From Brevundimonas sp. (GTDB lineage Bacteria; Pseudomonadota; Alphaproteobacteria; Caulobacterales; Caulobacteraceae), in contig NZ_JAQSDY010000026.1 in NCBI RefSeq assembly GCF_029946145.1, positions 62,001 to 126,000 on the forward strand: 64,000 nt of DNA, given 5' to 3'. Shown in pieces: positions 8,624-19,951 of this stretch (its first letter is position 1; the number at the start of each line of letters is the position of its first letter). Below the pieces are notes generated by a model. That model worked only from the letters and a program-made list of their open reading frames with translations. It did no database searches and was not told where the DNA came from. The translations under genes were made by a program, and so were the position numbers.

Positions 8624-9973
8624 ATGGTCAAGTCGCATATGTCAAAGGTCCGCAAGGCCCGCCGCATCCAGAAACGGGTCGCGCGCGTTGGCGCATCGAG
8701 CGTCAGCGAAGCGGAGCGGGAACTCATGAGCCTGGCCGGCCTGGAAGTGCAGGAAGGCGAACTGCGCCTGATCCCCGGATGGGATGAGGAAGTCTCCCAA
8801 ACCTTGAAGGCCACCAAGGCCGCCGGCGACGACGGGCGGCCCCGTCTGGTCGACACCACCATGCTGTACGCGCCACGCTCTGGCGGGGTGAAACGCTATC
8901 TGCTGTCCAAGAAGGCCTGGCTTGAGGCCAACCGTCCGGGCGTCGCCCATTCGCTGGTGGTGCCGGGCGCGCACCACAAGGCCGGCGATGACGGCATCGT
9001 TCAGCTGCATGCGACCAAACTGCCCTTCGGCGACGGTTACCGCTGGCCCACCTCGGTGCGCCGCTGGGGCGCCTGGGTGGCGTCGCTGAACCCGTCCATC
9101 ATCGAGGCGGGCGATCCCTACACGCCGGGGCAGGGGGCCCTTGAGGCCGGCCAACGCGCCGGCTGCCCGGTCGTCGGCTTCTGTCACTCGGATCCCGCCG
9201 GTCTCGCCGCGCTCCACTTCGGCGAATGGGCCAAGAAGCCGGTCGAAAAGCGCTGGGCCCGACTGTTCGGCCAGTTCGACAAGGTCATCTCGCCCAGCCG
9301 CTTCATCGCCCGCCGGCTGGAAGAGGCCGGCGTCGGCAATATCGTCATCCGGCCGCTGGGCGTGGAGATTGACACCTTCCGTCCGGACCGCCGTGACCGC
9401 GACTGGCTGCTGAAGAAACTGGGCCTGCCCGCGTCAGCGCGACTGCTCTGTTTTGCCGGCCGCCCCGCGCGCGAAAAGAACATCGATGTGCTTATCGAGG
9501 CCGTGCAGCGTCTCGGCGATCCCTACTATCTGGTCCTGGTCGGCGCGGGCGCCGGCATGCCGGCGGAAGACCGGGTCATCTCGCTGCCATATGAGGCCAA
9601 TCCCAAGGCCGTGGCCAAGATCATCGCCTCCTGCGACGCCTTCGTTCACGCCAACGACAAGGAGCCGTTCGGCCTGATCGTGCTGGAGGCCATGGCCTGC
9701 GGCCGGCCGGTCGTCGGGGTCAACGCCGGCGGGGTCAAGGAAACAGTCGACGACACGGTGGGCCAGCTGGCGAAAAGCGCGAACCCGGTCCAGTACGCCG
9801 CGGCGATCGAGGCCCTGTTCAACCGCGACATCGAGGCCATCGGCGCGGCCGCCCGCGTGCGGACGGTCGAACGGTTCGCCTGGAACCGCGTCTTCGAGGA
9901 CCTGAGCTCCGTCTATGCCGAGGTCAGCGGGGAGCCGGCCTTCGCCCAGCCGGCCGAGTGGAAGGTGCACTGA
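8624..9973 (+). CDS. Glycosyltransferase family 4-like (GT-B fold) with basic N-terminal extension
   Basis: 449 residues. The acceptor domain begins near residue 73 with TTMLYAPRSGGVKRYL, a form common in GT4 enzymes. The donor domain has RLLCFAGRPAREKNIDVLIEAV and the nucleotide-sugar site EPFGLIVLEAMACGRPVVG, including the EX7E pattern. The first 70 residues are very basic (HMSKVRKARRIQKRVARVG) and not part of the usual fold; they might dock the enzyme on membrane lipids, or the true start might be later. AGGGG precedes the ATG. Sugar and acceptor cannot be told from sequence. Confidence 0.87.
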   Translation: MVKSHMSKVRKARRIQKRVARVGASSVSEAERELMSLAGLEVQEGELRLIPGWDEEVSQTLKATKAAGDDGRPRLVDTTMLYAPRSGGVKRYLLSKKAWLEANRPGVAHSLVVPGAHHKAGDDGIVQLHATKLPFGDGYRWPTSVRRWGAWVASLNPSIIEAGDPYTPGQGALEAGQRAGCPVVGFCHSDPAGLAALHFGEWAKKPVEKRWARLFGQFDKVISPSRFIARRLEEAGVGNIVIRPLGVEIDTFRPDRRDRDWLLKKLGLPASARLLCFAGRPAREKNIDVLIEAVQRLGDPYYLVLVGAGAGMPAEDRVISLPYEANPKAVAKIIASCDAFVHANDKEPFGLIVLEAMACGRPVVGVNAGGVKETVDDTVGQLAKSANPVQYAAAIEALFNRDIEAIGAAARVRTVERFAWNRVFEDLSSVYAEVSGEPAFAQPAEWKVH

Positions 9974-10043
9974 GGCCTCGGCCGCCCTCTCGACACCCGA
10001 CCCGCGCACGGTCAGTCTCGAACGAAATCGGGAATTTGAGATC

Positions 10044-10559
10044 ATGAAACGTCTTCTGCTCGCCGCCGCCCTGTCGTTGCTGACGGCAACCTCCGCCATG
10101 GCGCAGACGGTCTATCTGGTGCGTCACGCCGAAAAGGCCGACGCCAGCGCCGATCCCGTGCTGTCGGAGGCGGGACAGGCCCGCGCGGGCGCCCTCTCGA
10201 CCGCCCTCGCCGAGACCCATCCGGGACACATCTTCGCCAGCCCCCTGCAACGCACCCGCCTGACGGCGGCGCCCACGGCGACGTTTCATTCGGTGACTGT
10301 CGAGCCGATCGGCTTTGACGCCGGCGCGGCGGCCCATGTGGCGGCCATCGCCGAGCGGGTTCGCGCCCTTCCGGACGACGCCGTGGTTCTCATCGTCGGC
10401 CACAGCAACACCGTGCCGCTGATCGCGCGAGCGCTGGGCTACGCCGAGGCGGCCGATATGCCGGAGTGCGAGTACGACCGGATGACGGTGCTGCATCTGA
10501 TGGAGGGCGGCGCCCACGGTCAGGTCAGCCGCTACGGGGCGCCGACCAACTGCCCATGA
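10044..10559 (+). CDS. Exported histidine phosphatase family protein
   Basis: 171 residues. A signal peptide ends AMAQ. The phosphatase superfamily signature appears as VYLVRHAEKAD, where His is the phosphate acceptor, and the second catalytic histidine is in VLIVGHSNTVPL. SPLQRTRLTA provides the conserved second arginine. Periplasmic location suggests action on an external phospho-monoester or phospho-protein. It shares no obvious operon: the glycosyltransferase ends 70 bases upstream. Confidence 0.88.
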   Translation: MKRLLLAAALSLLTATSAMAQTVYLVRHAEKADASADPVLSEAGQARAGALSTALAETHPGHIFASPLQRTRLTAAPTATFHSVTVEPIGFDAGAAAHVAAIAERVRALPDDAVVLIVGHSNTVPLIARALGYAEAADMPECEYDRMTVLHLMEGGAHGQVSRYGAPTNCP

Positions 10560-10586
10560 GGGCGGAGGCGGCTGCGCGACTATTAT

Positions 10587-10628
10587 TTACCCGGGTAATA
10601 TTGACGCCCGTATATTGCCCGGGTAAAT
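10587..10628 (+). promoter_or_regulatory. Promoter of the MATE gene with two operator-like palindromes
   Basis: TTACCCGGGTAA (10587-10598) is a perfect 12-bp palindrome, and TTGCCCGGGTAA (10615-10626) is the same site with one mismatch. Their centres are 28 bases apart, close to three helical turns. A TTGACG (10601-10606) and a weak TAAATC (10624-10629) 17 bases apart would form a promoter between and within the two sites, so a bound repressor would block it. No regulator gene is adjacent. Confidence 0.6.
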
Positions 10629-10671
10629 CCCTCGGAACGACGCGGTCCCGCGTCATGCCGCGAGACCGACG

Positions 10672-12054
10672 ATGCAACATGATCTGACCCAGGGATCGAT
10701 CAGCCGGCGCCTCATCGGCATGGCGGCATTCATCGGGCTCGGCCTGCTGTTCCAGACGCTCTATTTCCTGATCGACCTCTATTTCGTCGCCGGGGTGGGG
10801 CCGGACGCCATAGCGGGTGTCGGTCTGGCGGGAGTGGTCTTCTTTCTGGTGATGGCGGCGGCCCAGATGGTGGCGGTCGGCTCCCTGTCGCTGATCGCCC
10901 GCGGCATCGGGGCGAAGGACTTCACCCAGGTCGACGGCGTGTATCGCCAGTCCATGCTGATATCACTGGGGTTGTCGACCCTGACCCTGATCGGCGGCTA
11001 TGGCTTCGGCAGCATGGCCATCGGCGCGGTCGCAGCCGATCCCGAGACGGCGCGGCAGGGTACGGCCTATCTGCACGGCTTCCTGCCCGCGCTGGCGCTG
11101 ATGTTTCCCACCGGAGCCATCGGGTCGGCGCTGCGGGCCGCGGGCGTGGTGCGGCCTACCATGCTGATCCAGTCGGCGACCGTCCTGCTCAACGCCATCC
11201 TGGCGCCAGTGTTGATCGCGGGCTGGGGATCGGGCCTGCCGCTGGGGACGTTCGGCGCGGGTCTGGCCAGCTCGCTGGCGGCGCTGGTGGGCTTCGTCGG
11301 TTCGGTGTGGGTGTTCGGACGCGTACAGACGCTGATGACCGGGCCGCTGCGCCTCGCCCGGCCCGACCGCGTCGTGCTGTCGCGCATCGTCGGCATCGGC
11401 CTGCCGTCGGCGGCGGAGTTCCTGTTGATGTTCCTCACCATGGGCATCGTTTATGCGGTGATCCGCAATTTCGGCGCCGAGGCCCAGGCCGGGTTTGGCG
11501 TCGGCTCGCGAGTCATGCAGTCGGTCTTTCTGCCAGCCATGGCCGTGTCCTTCGCAGTGGCCCCGGTCGCCGGCCAGAATTTCGGCGCGGGCCTGCCCGA
11601 TCGCGTCCGACGCACCGTGCGGGACGCGGCGATTATCAGCTGCGTCCTGATGCTGGTCCTGACCATCGTCTGCCAGTGGGAGGCCCGCTGGCTGGTCGCG
11701 CCCTTCACGCCCGATCCGGCGGTGGCCGAGGTCGCCGCGACCTATCTGCGCATCGTGTCGCTGAACTTCATCGCCACGGGCCTGATCTTCATCGCTTCCG
11801 GGACTTTCCAGGCGCTTGGCGACACCCGGCCGGCGCTGGTCGGCAGCGTGCTGCGCCTGACGGCCTTCGCGAGCGGCGCCTTCTGGCTGTCGCTCCAGCC
11901 GTGGACCCGGCTGGAGCATTTCTGGTGGTTGTCGGCGAGTTGCGGCCTGCTGCAGTGCCTGGTCTCGCTGTTCTTCCTTCAGCGGCAACTGCGGCTGAAG
12001 CTGACGGGTCTGGTTTCGCCCGCGCCGCAGCCAGTCACGGCTCCGGCTGCCTGA
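10672..12054 (+). CDS. MATE family multidrug efflux transporter
   Basis: 460 residues with about twelve hydrophobic segments in two related halves, as in MATE exporters driven by Na+ or H+. Recognisable features are the first helix after QGSISRRLIGMAAFIGLG, the ALRAAGVVRPTM loop, and the second-half AVAPVAGQNFGAG and ASGTFQALGDTRPALVG motifs that mirror it. Substrates are likely cationic drugs or metabolites. Two palindromic sites in its promoter suggest induction by ligand-mediated derepression. Its stop codon abuts that of parE with no spacer. Confidence 0.93.
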   Translation: MQHDLTQGSISRRLIGMAAFIGLGLLFQTLYFLIDLYFVAGVGPDAIAGVGLAGVVFFLVMAAAQMVAVGSLSLIARGIGAKDFTQVDGVYRQSMLISLGLSTLTLIGGYGFGSMAIGAVAADPETARQGTAYLHGFLPALALMFPTGAIGSALRAAGVVRPTMLIQSATVLLNAILAPVLIAGWGSGLPLGTFGAGLASSLAALVGFVGSVWVFGRVQTLMTGPLRLARPDRVVLSRIVGIGLPSAAEFLLMFLTMGIVYAVIRNFGAEAQAGFGVGSRVMQSVFLPAMAVSFAVAPVAGQNFGAGLPDRVRRTVRDAAIISCVLMLVLTIVCQWEARWLVAPFTPDPAVAEVAATYLRIVSLNFIATGLIFIASGTFQALGDTRPALVGSVLRLTAFASGAFWLSLQPWTRLEHFWWLSASCGLLQCLVSLFFLQRQLRLKLTGLVSPAPQPVTAPAA

Positions 12055-14172
<2,118 letters not shown>

Positions 14173-15536
14173 GCGGATACTGTGCGGCGATTCGGGAGCC
14201 GGTCTGGTAGGCCCCGCCGCGCTTCTCCACAAGCGGAACGGCGGCCGTGGCGGGCGACGGCAGGACGGCGCGGGTCAGGACAGCGAGGAACAGCACCCAG
14301 GGCAGGCTCTGATGCTGCACCAGAATGCTCTCTGACAGGCTCAACACGAAGAAGGCGGCCAGAAAGCCCAGCGCCCACCAGCCCTCGCGGGAGCCCGCGC
14401 CCATCGAGCGCAGGACCGCGATCACGGCCGTCGTGGCCATCAGGACCCCGACCAGAATCGCGCCCGGCCAGCCCAGCTGCACCAGCAGGTCGATCCAGCC
14501 ATTGTGGGCGCTGGGCACGGTCCAGCCGGTCTCCTTGCGCACCCAGTCGGCGGGGACGGATTCTCCAACGCGGCCCCAGAAGGCGCCGTAGCCGTATCCG
14601 GTCCAGGGCCGGTCGGCGACCTTGCGCATCAGGCTGTGCCAGATCTCGGTGCGGCCGGTCAGCGACGGGTCCTTGCCCAGCGCCTCCAGCACCGCGCCGG
14701 AGTGGGTCTCCCACGTCCAAATGCCTACCGCCGCCAGCACCACGGCCGCCCACACGGCCACGACCGTGAAGGCCGCGCCGCCGCGCTTCATCGACCAGAA
14801 GCCGCCGACGACCGCCAGGCCGACGACCAGGCACAGCAGGGAGGTCTTCGACTGGGTGGCCAGCACGAGCAGGGACGCCAGGGCCAGGGCGATGGCGGGC
14901 AGCAGGCGGCGCGGATCGGGCGAGGCCAGGCAGGCGGCCGCGGCCGTGGCCCCGATCACCATGACGGCCCCCATCTGGTTCTTCTCGTACCACAGGCCCC
15001 GCCACAGGCCGGCGTTGTCGTACTGGTGCACGCCGATGGAGGGGAAGGCGAACACCATCACCAAACTGCCGACGGCCATCAACAGGGCGGCGTGCATCAG
15101 CAGGCGCGGCAGATGCGGCCCGCGGAACACCGCGCCCAGATACAGGGCGAAGACGCAGCTGATGGCCAGGGCGATGACCCGCCGGCTGGTCGTCCCGTAG
15201 TCGATCGACCAGTATTTCGAGGCGAAGGCCAGGCCGACCACGGCGACCATGGCCAACACCGCCGGCCAGGCCCGCCACAGCCGGTCGATCCGGTACGCCG
15301 CCATGCCGAAGATGGCCGCATAGGCCGGCAGCCAGACCAGCCGCAGCACCGGCGTCTCTTCCTGCAGCGGCGCGAACACGGGCCCGATCAGGGCGCCGGT
15401 CAGCATTGCGATGACGCCGATGCAGATCACCCGTTCCCACAGGCTGGGGGCGGGCTCGGTCAGGACCGTATCTGGACGGGATTCGCGCACGCGTGCAGAG
15501 TCGGGCGTCAGGCTTAACGAAGGGTTGGGGTGATGC

Positions 15537-15815
15537 TCAGCCCCGGTCCTGGCGGCCGTGAAAGGTGCGTTGGACGATCAGGGTACGGCCTGATCGCCGA
15601 TACCGGATCACGAAGCCGTCACGGCCGAACTGAACCGTCTTCTCCCGCGCTCCGGAACTGACGACCGTTCCCATGTCAGGGAAATCCGACAACAGGTCAA
15701 TGACCTCCACGATCCGGAGGGCGGCGGATCGGCCCGCAGTGGGAGAGTGTTCCTTCAACCATCGCACCTGGGCCTCGAAATCGAGCTCGGCCTGCGGCGA
15801 CAGAATGACCTTCAT
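15537..15815 (-). CDS. ParE/RelE-family toxin
   Basis: 92 residues with the RelE/ParE core: an N-terminal strand MKVILSPQAELDFEAQV, the helical WLKEHSPTAGRSAALRI, DFPDMGTVV, and the C-terminal strands FVIRYRRSGRTLIVQRTFHGRQD. ParE members poison gyrase and RelE members cut mRNA on the ribosome; the sequence looks closer to ParE. Its ATG overlaps the antitoxin stop in ATGA, the usual antitoxin-first arrangement. Confidence 0.85.
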   Translation of the reverse strand: MKVILSPQAELDFEAQVRWLKEHSPTAGRSAALRIVEVIDLLSDFPDMGTVVSSGAREKTVQFGRDGFVIRYRRSGRTLIVQRTFHGRQDRG

Positions 15816-16126
15816 TCAGCCTTGCCGAATGTCTTGTCGATCAGCGCCACAAACTCAGGCCTGACCTCGCTCCACGGCCGTCCGACTTCGTTCAGGTCGT
15901 GGTTGGCGGCGATTTCTTCGCGGGGATCGTCGCCCTCGTCCGTCGCGCTCGTCCAAGCGCGGGCCGGCTCACCGACTCCGGGAGAGGCGGGGAGGTCATC
16001 GTCGGCGAGTATCCAGGTCTCAAGCATCGACTCGGCCATACGCTCGGGCGTGACGCCCGCCCTCCGCGCCGCCTCGGTCAGCTTCCGAAGGGTGTCGTCG
16101 TCCAGCTTGAGGGTGAAGGTCGCCAT
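15812..16126 (-). CDS. Ribbon-helix-helix antitoxin of the ParE-type pair
   Basis: 104 residues. The N-terminal 45 residues (MATFTLKLDDDTLRKLTEAARRAGVTPERMAES, shown here only as a region) form a ParD/CopG-like DNA-binding fold. The acidic remainder, including WSEVRPEFVALIDKTFG, would wrap the toxin. It is longer than typical ParD. The ATG at 16126 is preferred over a TTG three codons earlier. Expected to repress its own promoter together with the toxin. Confidence 0.8.
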   Translation of the reverse strand: MATFTLKLDDDTLRKLTEAARRAGVTPERMAESMLETWILADDDLPASPGVGEPARAWTSATDEGDDPREEIAANHDLNEVGRPWSEVRPEFVALIDKTFGKAE

Positions 16127-16202
16127 GGCGGTCAATGTGACATGGCATCGAGGAGCGGACCAGCGGCTGCTATCTGGGATTGTGCTCCGGCGAGCTTTCT
16201 TT

Positions 16203-18539
16203 TCAGGCCTTCTCCACGAAGCTGTCGATCACCTTCTTCTCCCCGGCCCTTTCGAACTCCACCAGCAGCTTGTTGCCCTCGATGCCGGTGATCAGGCCGT
16301 AGCCGAACTTCTGGTGAAACACGCGTTCGCCCTTCGACCAGTCGCCGCCGGCTTTCGGATCGGCCGTGGCCACCAGCCGTCCGTCGCCCTCGATCAGCGT
16401 ATGCCGCGCCGTCCGCGCCGCCGGGATCTTCGCCGCAGTGAACGACTGGGCCCGCTTCCAGCCAGGCGAGGAATAGCCGCTGCCGAAGGTCGGCATGTCG
16501 TCCCAGCGGCTCTTGGCGTCCTTCATGCCCGGGGTGACGCCATAGTAGCCGGTGTCGCTCTCGGCCTCGACGTGGGCCATGGGCAGTTCGTCGACGAAGC
16601 GGCTGGGTAGCTGCGAGGTCCAGCGGCCGTAGACCAGCCGGTTGGCCGCGAACGAAATCCGCGCGTCGGACTTGGCCCGGGTCACGCCGACATAGGCGAG
16701 GCGGCGTTCCTCCTCGAGGCCCTTTTCGCCCTTTTCGTCGATGCTGCGCTGGCTGGGGAAGACGCCTTCCTCCCAGCCCGGCAGGAAGACCAGCGGGAAC
16801 TCCAGCCCCTTGGCGCCGTGCAGGGTCATGATCTGCACCGCGTCGTCCGAACCGCCGCGGTCCAGGTCCATGACCAGCGAGACGTGCTCCAGATAGGCGG
16901 GCAGGGTCTCGAACGACTGCATGGATTGCGTCAGCTCCTTGAGGTTATCCAGCCGTGTCTGGCCGGTGGCCCGGTCGGCCTTCTGCATGTCGGTGTAGCC
17001 GCTCTCCTCCAGAACGGCCTCGGTCAGCTCCCAATGGGTGGTGGTCTGGGCCAGCGTTCGCCAGCGGTCGATGTCGCGGACGAAGTTGGACAGGGCGGTC
17101 CGCGTCCGCGCCTGGAGCTCGTCGGAGACGATCAGGTCGCGCACCGCGCTCATCGCGGACACGCCCGACAGCCGCGCGATCTGCAGCACCTTCTGCACCG
17201 AGGTGTCGCCGATGCCGCGCTTGGGCACATTGACGATCCGCTCGAAGGCCAGGTCGTCGTCCTCGGACAGGATCAGCCGCAGATAGGCGTGGGCGTCGCG
17301 GATCTCGGCCCGTTCGAAGAAGCGCGGCCCGCCGATGACCTTGTAGGGCACGGCCAGCAGCACGAACCGTTCCTCGAAGGCCCGCATCTGGAACGAGGCC
17401 CGGACCAGCACGGCCATGTCGCTGTAGGCCACGCCCTCGCGGCGCGCCGTCTCGATCTCGTCGGCGATCAGCCGGGCCTCGGCCTCGCCGTCCCAGACGC
17501 CGCGCACCCGGACCTTGTCGCCGCTGAGATCCTCGGTCCACAGGGTCTTGCCGAGCCGGTCGCGGTTGGCGGCGATCAGGCCGGATGCGGCGCCAAGAAT
17601 GTGCTGCGTTGAGCGATAGTTGCGCTCCAGTCTTACGACCTTGGCTCCGGGAAAGTCGCGCTCGAAGCGCAGGATGTTGTCCACCTCGGCGCCCCGCCAG
17701 CCATAGATCGACTGGTCGTCGTCTCCGACGCAGCAGACGTTCCCCGTCGACGACGTCAGCAGCCGCAGCCACAGATACTGGGCGACATTGGTGTCCTGGT
17801 ATTCGTCGACCAGGATGTAGCGGAACCGCCGCCGATATTCCTCCGCGATATCCGCGTGCTTCGACAATATGGTCAGGTTGTGCAGCAGAAGGTCGCCGAA
17901 GTCGCAGGCGTTCAGACTGACCAGCCGCGCCTGATAGGCGGCGTACAGGGCGTGGCCCTTGCCGTTGGCGAAATCCTCGGATGGCGGCAGCTTGTCAGGC
18001 GTCCAGCCACGGTTCTTCCAGTGATCGATCAGGCCGCTCAACGACCGCGGTGTCCACCGTTTGGTGTCCAGGTTGGCGGCCTCGAGCAGCTGTTTGCAGA
18101 CCCTCTCCTGATCGTCGGTGTCGAGGATGGTGAAGGTCGACTTCAGCCCCACCAGTTCGGCATGCCGGCGCAGGATCTGTGCGGCGACGCTGTGGAAGGT
18201 GCCCAGCCAGCGCAGGCCCTCGGCCGACGGGCCGATCAGATGGGTGATCCGCTCGCGCATCTCGCGCGCGGCCTTGTTGGTGAAGGTGACGGCCAGCAGT
18301 TCCCACGGTCGCGCTCGCCCTGTGGCCAGGATGTGCGCCAGCCGCGTGGTCAGGACCCGCGTCTTTCCCGTGCCCGCGCCGGCCAGAACCAGCACCGGTC
18401 CATCGACGGTTTCCACCGCCTCGCGCTGTTCGGGGTTCAGGCCCGCCAGATAGTCGGCCGCCGCCGGCTCGGCGCCGTTGGGGCCGCGCGAACGGGCAAG
18501 GTCAGAGATACGCGGGGCAGGGGCGTCAGGCAGACTCAT
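16203..18539 (-). CDS. UvrD/PcrA-type superfamily 1 DNA helicase
   Basis: 778 residues. Motif I LVLAGAGTGKTRVLTTRL, motif Ia TFTNKAAREMRERI, motif II VDEYQDTN, QSIYGWRGA and the VI-region VTRAKSDARI define a 3'-5' helicase of the UvrD/PcrA/Rep group. The C-terminus (RVFHQKFGYGLITGIEG) matches the Tudor-like tail of PcrA/UvrD that contacts RNA polymerase. Roles are nucleotide excision repair, mismatch repair and clearing of replication conflicts. The ATG at 18539 (MSLPDAPAPRISDLAR) was preferred to a much longer frame, whose N-terminal 68 residues are unlike the family. Confidence 0.94.
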   Translation of the reverse strand: MSLPDAPAPRISDLARSRGPNGAEPAAADYLAGLNPEQREAVETVDGPVLVLAGAGTGKTRVLTTRLAHILATGRARPWELLAVTFTNKAAREMRERITHLIGPSAEGLRWLGTFHSVAAQILRRHAELVGLKSTFTILDTDDQERVCKQLLEAANLDTKRWTPRSLSGLIDHWKNRGWTPDKLPPSEDFANGKGHALYAAYQARLVSLNACDFGDLLLHNLTILSKHADIAEEYRRRFRYILVDEYQDTNVAQYLWLRLLTSSTGNVCCVGDDDQSIYGWRGAEVDNILRFERDFPGAKVVRLERNYRSTQHILGAASGLIAANRDRLGKTLWTEDLSGDKVRVRGVWDGEAEARLIADEIETARREGVAYSDMAVLVRASFQMRAFEERFVLLAVPYKVIGGPRFFERAEIRDAHAYLRLILSEDDDLAFERIVNVPKRGIGDTSVQKVLQIARLSGVSAMSAVRDLIVSDELQARTRTALSNFVRDIDRWRTLAQTTTHWELTEAVLEESGYTDMQKADRATGQTRLDNLKELTQSMQSFETLPAYLEHVSLVMDLDRGGSDDAVQIMTLHGAKGLEFPLVFLPGWEEGVFPSQRSIDEKGEKGLEEERRLAYVGVTRAKSDARISFAANRLVYGRWTSQLPSRFVDELPMAHVEAESDTGYYGVTPGMKDAKSRWDDMPTFGSGYSSPGWKRAQSFTAAKIPAARTARHTLIEGDGRLVATADPKAGGDWSKGERVFHQKFGYGLITGIEGNKLLVEFERAGEKKVIDSFVEKA

Positions 18540-18657
18540 CGGCGGAACATAAGGTGCACGAAGCCATATGTCAGCGGCGGTGTGCGCAGGACCTCGCGGA
18601 ACCGTGAAGCGTGGCCGTCGTTTCGGCTGCATCAGCAATCCGGGAAGGGACCCATCC

Positions 18658-18852
18658 ATGGTCGAGAACACCAACAATACCAGCGGCGGCGGCAACACCG
18701 GCCTCGCCTTCATCGTGGGCGGCATCGTCGTCGTCCTGGCCATCGTGGCCTATTTCGTCTTCGCCCGCGGCGGCGCGCCCGAGACCAAGGACGTGAACGT
18801 CGACGTCAATCTGCCCGAGGTCTCGGCCCCGGCCGTTCCCGGCACGAACTGA
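18658..18852 (+). CDS. Small single-pass membrane protein
   Basis: 64 residues: a polar Gly/Asn-rich N-terminus, one membrane segment (LAFIVGGIVVVLAIVAYFVF) and a tail ETKDVNVDVNLPEV. A strong GGAAGGGA lies before the ATG. The next gene, three bases on, has the same plan and the same KD-x-NVD-x-LP tail, so this is a tandem duplication. Function unknown. Confidence 0.75.
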   Translation: MVENTNNTSGGGNTGLAFIVGGIVVVLAIVAYFVFARGGAPETKDVNVDVNLPEVSAPAVPGTN

Positions 18853-18855
18853 CCG

Positions 18856-19188
18856 ATGACAGATCCGAACATTCCCCCGCCCGTCGATCCGACCCCGCGG
18901 ACCGAGGTTCATCACACCACCATCAACAACCCGCCCGCACGCAGCGGCGGGGGCGGCGGCAGCTGGATCGGTCTGCTGGTGGGCGGCCTGGTCGTGGTGG
19001 TGCTCATCATCGCCTTTGTTGTCTTCTCGCAAGGCGGGATGAGCCCAGGCAAGGACACCAATGTCGACATCGACGTCGATCTTCCACGTCCCACAATGCC
19101 TGACGCCCCGAAGATGCCGGACCTGCCGGACGTTCCGTCTGTCGAGCCCCCGAGCGTTCCGGGCCCGGAGCCCGTGGCGGAAAACTGA
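18856..19188 (+). CDS. Small single-pass membrane protein, paralogue of the preceding gene
   Basis: 110 residues. A proline-rich N-terminus contains HHTTINNPPARSGGGGGS, then one membrane segment (WIGLLVGGLVVVVLIIAFVVF), then KDTNVDIDVDLPRPTMPD and a Pro/Asp-rich extension. The core repeats the neighbour's membrane segment and acidic NVD motif, but both ends are longer. Separated by three bases, so co-translated. Function unknown. Confidence 0.75.
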   Translation: MTDPNIPPPVDPTPRTEVHHTTINNPPARSGGGGGSWIGLLVGGLVVVVLIIAFVVFSQGGMSPGKDTNVDIDVDLPRPTMPDAPKMPDLPDVPSVEPPSVPGPEPVAEN

Positions 19189-19191
19189 TCG

Positions 19192-19908
19192 TCAGCGCAG
19201 GCGATAGCTGATGGTGGTCACGACCCGGATCTTCTTGTCCGGGGACTGGCTTTCATCGCCGATCTCGTCGCGCGCCAGGATTTCAAATGAGCCCTGCGTG
19301 GCCTGACGGATCGGACCGAGCGGCGCGCCCGAATCCTGGGCGAACCGCTCGGCGCCGGTGCGGGCGGCGGCGGTGGCCTCGGCGATCATCGCCGGGCGGA
19401 CGCTGTTCAGCCTGGTGAAGACGTAGGTAGGGCCGTTGAAGTCCTGCAACACCACGCCCTGACGCACCAGGTCGTTGAGGGCGCGGGTCGTGGCCTGCAC
19501 CCGGTCGACATCCGTCGTCCGGACGATGACGGTCTGGGCCAGGATGAAGCGGGGGCCGCCGGTCTGGTTGGCGTATTCGCGGGACCGCGTATCGGATACC
19601 TCCAGGCGTCCGAGCGACACGGCGTTGGCCGGATAACCCTGGGCGGTCAGGAAGGTCCGCACGATGGACAGGTCGCCGTCCACCCGCGCCTGAACCTCGG
19701 ACAGGACGTCGCCGGAGGCGGTGAACCGCACCGGCAGAATGGCCAGATCGGCCTTCACATTCCGCTCGGCCAGCCCCCGGACGCTGACCGACCGGTCGCC
19801 GACCCGGGCGTTGACGATCCCCTGTCCGATCAGGGCGCCGCCGCCCAGCATGCCCAGCGCGAGCAGGCCGCCGACGATCGCGGCGGGGATCAGTTTTTCA
19901 TTGGCCAT
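19192..19908 (-). CDS. SIMPL domain-containing protein with N-terminal membrane anchor
   Basis: 238 residues. One N-terminal hydrophobic segment (IVGGLLALGMLGGGALIGQGI) is followed by a SIMPL (BP26/OMP28) domain: SVSVRGLAERNVKADLAILPVRF, LTAQGYPANAVSLGRLEV, RFILAQTVIVRTTDVDRV and the closing KKIRVVTTISYRL. These proteins form oligomeric periplasmic channels or rings; their role is poorly known. GGAGGCG precedes the ATG. Confidence 0.85.
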   Translation of the reverse strand: MANEKLIPAAIVGGLLALGMLGGGALIGQGIVNARVGDRSVSVRGLAERNVKADLAILPVRFTASGDVLSEVQARVDGDLSIVRTFLTAQGYPANAVSLGRLEVSDTRSREYANQTGGPRFILAQTVIVRTTDVDRVQATTRALNDLVRQGVVLQDFNGPTYVFTRLNSVRPAMIAEATAAARTGAERFAQDSGAPLGPIRQATQGSFEILARDEIGDESQSPDKKIRVVTTISYRLR

Positions 19909-19951
19909 GACGACGCCTCCAAGCCTGAGGATGCGCCAACCTCGGCCGCTG

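Noticed and set aside
8639-8641. Later start for the glycosyltransferase
   Set aside because: The ATG at 8624 has AGGGG at a proper distance; the later ATG is possible but less well supported.
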